Assembly (NCBI GenBank): GCA_003339415.1
Contig: PDHQ01000007.1
Span: 1 to 64,000 of the forward strand
Reading direction: 5' to 3'
DNA from: Ophiocordyceps camponoti-saundersi (nom. inval.)
Lineage: Eukaryota > Ascomycota > Sordariomycetes > Hypocreales > Ophiocordycipitaceae
DNA length: 64,000 bases
The translations under genes were made by a program, and so were the position numbers. Shown here in pieces: positions 59,718 to 64,000 of this stretch. The notes under the pieces are model-generated. The model did no database searches. It was given only the letters and a program-made list of their open reading frames with translations, and was not told where the DNA came from. Numbering within the stretch: position 1 is the first letter of the stretch; every line of letters begins with the position of its first letter.

Positions 59718-60089
59718 GTTTATTTCTTTCTTGAAAAGGGCAAAAGCAAAGCGGCCAAAGTTGAACAGCTTCGGCCGCTGCTTGACGACGATCGACGTCG
59801 TGGAGTATTGGTGAAGGACGAGAAGGCAGTAGAGACTCAGACGAAGGAGGTTTTGCGCCACGCGAGGCTGAGAGCGGGACGAGGCTGGGACGAGGCTGTT
59901 ACTTCCGACGAGGCTGGACAGGCCAGCAAATATCGGCCCGACCCCACCGGTTTTTCTTCCCGGCCACAGAGAGGGACGGACCATCACGACGTTATCTTTT
60001 TACTCATATAGCCCGGTCTTTCTTGGTTCGACTCCTTGCATAATCCTTCCTCTCGTCACTTCTCTTCCTCCTTATACAGATCCTTCACG
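59718..60089. promoter_or_regulatory. Shared promoter region between SEC5 and IDH2
   Basis: The 372 bp between two divergent starts must hold both core promoters and leaders. It has CT-rich stretches before the IDH2 ATG (60040-60070) but no recognisable TATA box or specific operator. Confidence 0.5.
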
Positions 60090-61462
60090 ATGCTAGCTCT
60101 TCGTGCCTCTTGCCGGCCCTGCCTCCGCGCTGCAGCCATAGCCGCACGGCCGACCTCGGTACAGACAGCGGCCACTTTCTAGAGGACCAGTCTGGCTGAC
60201 CATGTCGACTCACAGCGCTTTTACTCGTCCGCAGGCGAACGAGTCGCCAAGTATGAGGGGACCAAGAACAGTGAGGTCCGCGCACCCCTCAGCGAACGAT
60301 GGTAAAAAAAAAGAAGGCTCCGCTCACGATGCGCGCGCAGGGCAATTATCTCGTCAGCCTCATCGAGGGCGACGGCATCGGTCCCGAGATCTCACAGTCG
60401 GTCAAGGAAATCTTCGCTGCTGCAAAGGTCAGAACGGTTCCCAATTGTCTCTATCGGCATGCTGCTGACGCAAAAAAAAAATCCCCAGACGCCCGTTGCC
60501 TGGGAATCGATCGATGTTACGCCTGTTCTCAAAGACGGAAAGACGGCTATTCCGGATGAGGCCATCACCAGCATTCGCAAGAATAAGATTGCTCTCAAGG
60601 GCCCTCTTGCTGTACGCTACTTCCCTCCCCCCTATCTATAGTCAATTGGCTGACGGCAGTTGAAATATAGACGCCTGTAGGCAAGGGCCACGTCTCTCTC
60701 AACCTCACGCTGCGACGAACGTTCAATCTCTTCGCCAACCTGCGACCGTGTCGCTCGGTTGCCGGCTACAAGACGCCCTACAATGACGTCGATACGGTGT
60801 TGATTCGGGAGAATACCGAGGGTGAATACTCGGGCATCGAGCACATCGTGGTAGACGGCGTCGTTCAGAGCATCAAGCTCATCACGCGCGAGGCCAGTGA
60901 GCGAGTACTCCGGTTCGCCTTTCAGCACGCCGAAGCCATTGGTCGCAAAAAGGTGCGCGTCGTGCACAAGGCCACCATCATGAAGATGTCGGACGGGCTC
61001 TTCCTCAACGTGGCTCGCCGAGTGGCCAAGGACTTTCCCGACATCGAATTCGACGCCGAGCTGCTGGACAACACGTGCCTCAAGATGGTGACGGATCCCA
61101 ACCCCTACAACGACAAGGTGCTGGTGATGCCCAACTTGTACGGCGACATCCTGTCCGATATGTGCGCCGGCCTCATCGGCGGTCTTGGCCTGACGCCCTC
61201 TGGCAACATCGGCGACGAGTGCTCCATCTTCGAGGCCGTTCACGGCTCAGCCCCGGATATCGCCGGTAAGGGTCTCGCCAACCCTACGGCCCTTCTCCTC
61301 AGCTCCATCATGATGCTGCGGCACATGCGGCTCAACGACGACGCCGGGCGTATAGAGAAGGCCATCTTCGACACCTTGGCCGAGGGTAAGTTTCTGACGG
61401 GCGATCTCGGAGGCAAGGCCAAGACGCACGAGTACGCGGCGGCCATCATCGACAAGCTGTAG
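60090..61462 (+). CDS. IDH2: NAD-dependent isocitrate dehydrogenase subunit 2, mitochondrial
   Basis: Five exons, 60090-60158, 60216-60275, 60341-60427, 60489-60611 and 60671-61462, give 376 aa. A basic targeting peptide ([19 protein letters not shown]) is followed by [15 protein letters not shown], as in other fungal Idh2. The core matches the catalytic-type subunit: [39 protein letters not shown], the substrate-binding [14 protein letters not shown], the metal site [19 protein letters not shown], and [16 protein letters not shown]. It oxidises isocitrate to 2-oxoglutarate in the TCA cycle, as a hetero-octamer with Idh1. Intron 2 (60276-60340) must start GTCCGC to keep the conserved spacing NSE|GNYLVSL, an unusual donor. 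Other introns start GTACAG, GTCAGA and GTACGC. Confidence 0.93.
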
Positions 61463-62059
61463 GAGTGAAGTCTGAACGCTTCCACTCCCCTCTTTGTTGA
61501 TTCCCGCAAGTCCCCATTAGATACCTGACTATCCGTCTACCGATCTCACCTCGACCTCCCTACCTGCCTACCCTCTCCCGCCAATCTCATCTTCCTATTT
61601 CCTGCTACGCACACACATCGCTCTCGGCCTCCATATCCCCCCCTTTTCCCCAGCATCAAGAAGCATCGGCCATCCGCCTCGTCAAAGAAGACGAAGCCAG
61701 TCTTTAGGGTAGAGATGAGTATAACATTTACTACTAGATGGGGACGTCGGTGCATTGAGTGGCAACACAACCAGTCTATGTTTCTTGCATTATGAATATG
61801 TGATGCCCGACGTCTAGTCTTTCTTTTTCGGCTTCTCTCATGCAGAGACAGCTCAGCCGTAAACAGCATACACCAGTGATGCTCTCACCACGAGCCACCA
61901 TAGTTTTCCGGCCTCCCAAGATGATTAAGGCACACGGCTGTCGACGAGAGCTGGTTTGGGTATATTGACTCGATGTCAGCTGCCAGCCTCCCCCCTCCGA
62001 CCAGCCCCCTCCCCCCCTTCCCCTCTCCTTTGATCTGTATAAATGTGGTTGACGTTACG
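61463..62059. other. Convergent intergenic region
   Basis: Between IDH2 (+) and the hydrophobin-like gene (-). It is C/T-rich, and no gene was seen. Confidence 0.5.
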
Positions 62060-62590
62060 TCAAATGTCAGGATCTTGGCAATAGGGCTTAGGCTGAGGAA
62101 CGAAGAAGTGAACGAAGTCCTTGAACTAAGAGTTTATCAGTATGTAATCTTCTTCTTCGTCTTGTCTACACTCGGATAGATGAATGGGGAATCATAGAGG
62201 GGGGAAAAGGGGGGGGGACAAAACATACCACGTTGGTGCCTCCCGCGACAGCTATAGAGCAGCATTGGAAACGCTCAAGAAGAAAGGTGTGACAAATATC
62301 GTAGTAATCCTCGCTCGAAACCGGGATTCGACTTGCTATAAGAAACCAACAACGAAACATGATCAGCAGTCGTCCATCAGGAAGAGGAAAAAGGAGCAGA
62401 CGAGGGAGGAGGGGTGGATGGGCTTCAACGTACTTTGTCGACACGACCCCGGCAAGTCGGCACTCTCGTATGCAGGACAGCAATAAGTCTGAAGTCGACT
62501 GGAGCAAGGCTTAAAGTCTGTAGATGGAGAAGAGACGGCGAGGGAGACGACGGTCGGAACGAGCCCGACGATGATGAGAGATGGCTTCAT
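62060..62590 (-). CDS. Class II hydrophobin-like small secreted protein
   Basis: Proposed exons 62434-62590, 62229-62335 and 62060-62086 give 96 aa. It starts with a signal peptide (MKPSLIIVGLVPTVVSLAV). Spliced, it carries eight cysteines in the hydrophobin order C-x7-CC-x11-C-x16-C-x9-CC-x12-C. The x11, x16 and x9 spacings fit class II hydrophobins; the first spacing (usually 9-10) and the last (usually about 10) do not fit exactly. Intron 1 (GTACGT..TATAG, 98 nt) is strongly supported because it produces the x16 spacing. Intron 2 starts GTATGT; its acceptor is uncertain (CTAAG at 62087 chosen, CTCAG six bases upstream possible), and the last exon ends CQDPDI. Class II hydrophobins coat hyphae and spores of ascomycetes. 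It could also be a diverged cysteine-rich effector. Confidence 0.72.
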
Positions 62591-63356
62591 CTGAGCTCGA
62601 GCTTGTGGACGACGAACGAATTAGTATGAAGAAAAAGAAGAGGCGAATATTTCAGCTTCTATCGTCTTGAATTGTCAGAGGAGTTAACTTGATAAAGAAA
62701 AGAGAAGAAAGTTAAGCGGGGGAAACAAGCTATTCTTAACCACGATCCTGAAGGAATCGATGCCCCCCCCCCTTCCCCTTGCTAAACCCATCAACTGACG
62801 AAATACACATCACAGATAGACAAGAGGGGGGGGAAAGACACGATAGAAAAGTCCAGCCGTCAATCACCGTCACCATTAAGAGACAGACAAAAACATAAAC
62901 AGCCCTTACCCGCATCAGCATCAAGACAGACAGGCCACAAGTGATAGAAGCCGCCATCATAGTGGACATAAGCTTATAAGGTTAGGTATGGGGACGTGGT
63001 CTAGAGACATCGTCACCCTTTTTCTTTGGCATCATCGTCCCTTTCACCAGAGACATTTTAATCTTGAATCCCTATGACGACGATGCACGCTTTTTTTTTT
63101 AAAACCCTGCTTGTCATCACATAGCCAAGTTACTGGAATGAAGTCCGCACCAGTTGGTGGCGTCAGAGACCCCCTTTTTACCCTCCTCCTTCTTCCCTTA
63201 TTCTTTTCTTCCCAAGGCTCGTCATGGTTTGACGTCGACTGTGCAACAAAAACCCCGTCTGTCTTGGTGCATGACATCGTCGAACCCCGGCAAGCAACGA
63301 GTAATGATATCCGCTCTCCCATCTCATCCCGTCCCTTTCCATCAGTGCCTAAAGAG
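62591..63356. other. Upstream region of the hydrophobin-like gene
   Basis: No gene supported; presumed promoter with poly-C near 62763 and a poly-T run near 63090. ORFs on both strands lack recognisable motifs. Confidence 0.45.
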
Positions 63357-63689
63357 TCAGCCCCAGAGAGACAACAAGAAGGAAGAGAAACAGGTCGTCC
63401 CGTCTTCCCTTGTCTCAAGAGATCCCGATATGCTCATAATCGTCCTGTGCGGAATCTCCTTTTTGAACATCTTAACCCCACACACATCGTGGGGATGCCT
63501 CGGGCCGACAGTCTTGTACCGAAGCCCCGGTCCCAAAAGGCAGGAATCGTCGTCGTCGCTCTCGCTCTCTGACTCGAGTCCGTCCATCGGAGAGGGGGCA
63601 GAAAGGCTGTCATGAGAAACGGGCGTCATCATCTTGTTCTCGGTCCGCTTCGCCGGCTGCGCTTCGGCCTCCTCCGACTGACGAACCAT
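63357..63689 (-). CDS. Uncertain open frame, acidic N-terminus, possibly part of the edge gene
   Basis: A 110-codon open frame from ATG at 63689. Its first about 65 residues look protein-like, with an acidic Ser/Glu/Asp stretch (GLESESESDDDDSCLLG); the rest looks like read-through. It could be a separate small gene or an exon of the broken gene entering from the right edge, since the acceptor-like TCGTCAG precedes SEEAEAQPAKRTENK. I do not recognise it. Confidence 0.25.
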   Translation of the reverse strand: MVRQSEEAEAQPAKRTENKMMTPVSHDSLSAPSPMDGLESESESDDDDSCLLGPGLRYKTVGPRHPHDVCGVKMFKKEIPHRTIMSISGSLETREDGTTCFSSFLLSLWG

Positions 63690-63719
63690 TCAGTCGTGTC
63701 AGAAACGACCGTAGCGTGT

Positions 63720-64000
63720 GGGTATGAAGAAGCCTTGCAAAAAGAATCTCGCGGGGGGTACATCTTTTGACCCGTAAAGTTAATCAGTTCGACGTGGTCC
63801 TCGCGGAGAGAAATCTACTCCAGCTAGTGTCCCGGGTAGTACTTTAGGCTGTCGACGATGAACCGCGAGATCTCAGACACTGGCACCATGTGCGTGTTGC
63901 TACTTTTGTAACGGTTTATGCTGATGGCCCGCAGGTTGATAAGATCGGGAAAAGAACCGCATGAAAGTAGTGCTGTTCCTGTCAGCATCCGCCTTTCAAC
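63720..64000 (-). pseudogene. Edge fragment of a broken gene with two in-frame TAG codons
   Basis: Reading the minus strand from the window edge, a protein-like frame runs about 57 codons (GSFPDLINLRAISINRYKSS, SEISRFIVDSLKYYPGH). It meets TAG, LE, TAG and then continues open with ISLREDHVELINFTGQKMYP. Both TAG codons would be CAG (Gln) before a C to T change in a CpA context, as RIP makes. The leucine-rich pattern resembles fungal F-box/LRR-type proteins, but that is a weak impression. The 5' part lies outside the window. Sequencing error or an intron are alternatives. Confidence 0.45.

Noticed and set aside
62184..62486. 100-codon plus-strand frame opposite the hydrophobin-like gene
   Set aside because: Antisense shadow covering its introns and exons, with no signal peptide or motif.
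1..64000. CRISPR arrays, prophage or bacterial operons
   Set aside because: No regularly spaced identical repeats; intron-bearing genes show a eukaryotic nuclear genome.

Overview
The window looks like nuclear DNA of a filamentous ascomycete, probably a Sordariomycete and possibly Hypocreales. Genes carry short introns (about 50-100 nt) with GT..AG ends. There is an AT-rich block with the signature of repeat-induced point mutation (RIP). The gene set includes fungal-only families (DUF1774, GT15 mannosyltransferase, Zn2Cys6-type regulator, class II hydrophobin). The order-level placement is inference; no species was identified.

Layout. Positions 1-6500 are a RIP-degraded repeat region in which CpA and TpG are almost absent over kilobases. 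It contains a likely ~3.16 kb transposon relic (3345-6500) bounded by inverted repeats of roughly 180-200 bp. From 6500 onward the DNA is ordinary gene-bearing sequence. In order: a DUF1774 membrane protein (+), a stand-alone holo-ACP synthase (+), tRNA-Arg(CCU) with a 13-nt intron (-), a Gln/His-rich FAR1-type DNA-binding protein (-), a GRAM/VASt sterol-transfer protein of the Lam/Ysp family (-), a GT15 mannosyltransferase (-), an MIT plus coiled-coil protein resembling Atg38/NRBF2 (+), a JMJD5-like JmjC oxygenase (-), a secreted protein of unknown family (-), methylenetetrahydrofolate reductase (+), an RBM26/27-like RNA-binding protein (-), elongation factor 2 (-), the giant lipid-transfer protein Csf1 (-), a DUF300/Ost-alpha membrane protein (+), a C2HC plus Zn2Cys6 regulator (+), exocyst Sec5 (-), NAD-isocitrate dehydrogenase subunit 2 (+), a class II hydrophobin-like gene (-), and a broken gene fragment at the right edge (-).

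Exon structures were worked out by eye from splice sites, reading phase and family conservation. Almost every multi-exon model closes to an exact multiple of three. The genes are mostly independent housekeeping genes rather than a cluster. A loose theme is membrane lipid transfer and trafficking (Lam, Csf1, Sec5, Atg38-like), which I take as coincidental. Intergenic regions are long, rich in microsatellites and poly-C/G runs, and repeatedly carry the palindrome TACCTAGGTA. An assembly gap (10 N at 17343-17352) sits between two near-copies of one sequence and looks like an assembly artefact.

I saw no CRISPR array, rRNA, secondary-metabolite core gene or obvious new defence system. The most notable items are the inverted-repeat RIP relic, the FAR1-type (transposase-derived) regulator, the three-exon hydrophobin hidden in short ORFs, and the edge fragment whose two stops look like CAG to TAG changes.
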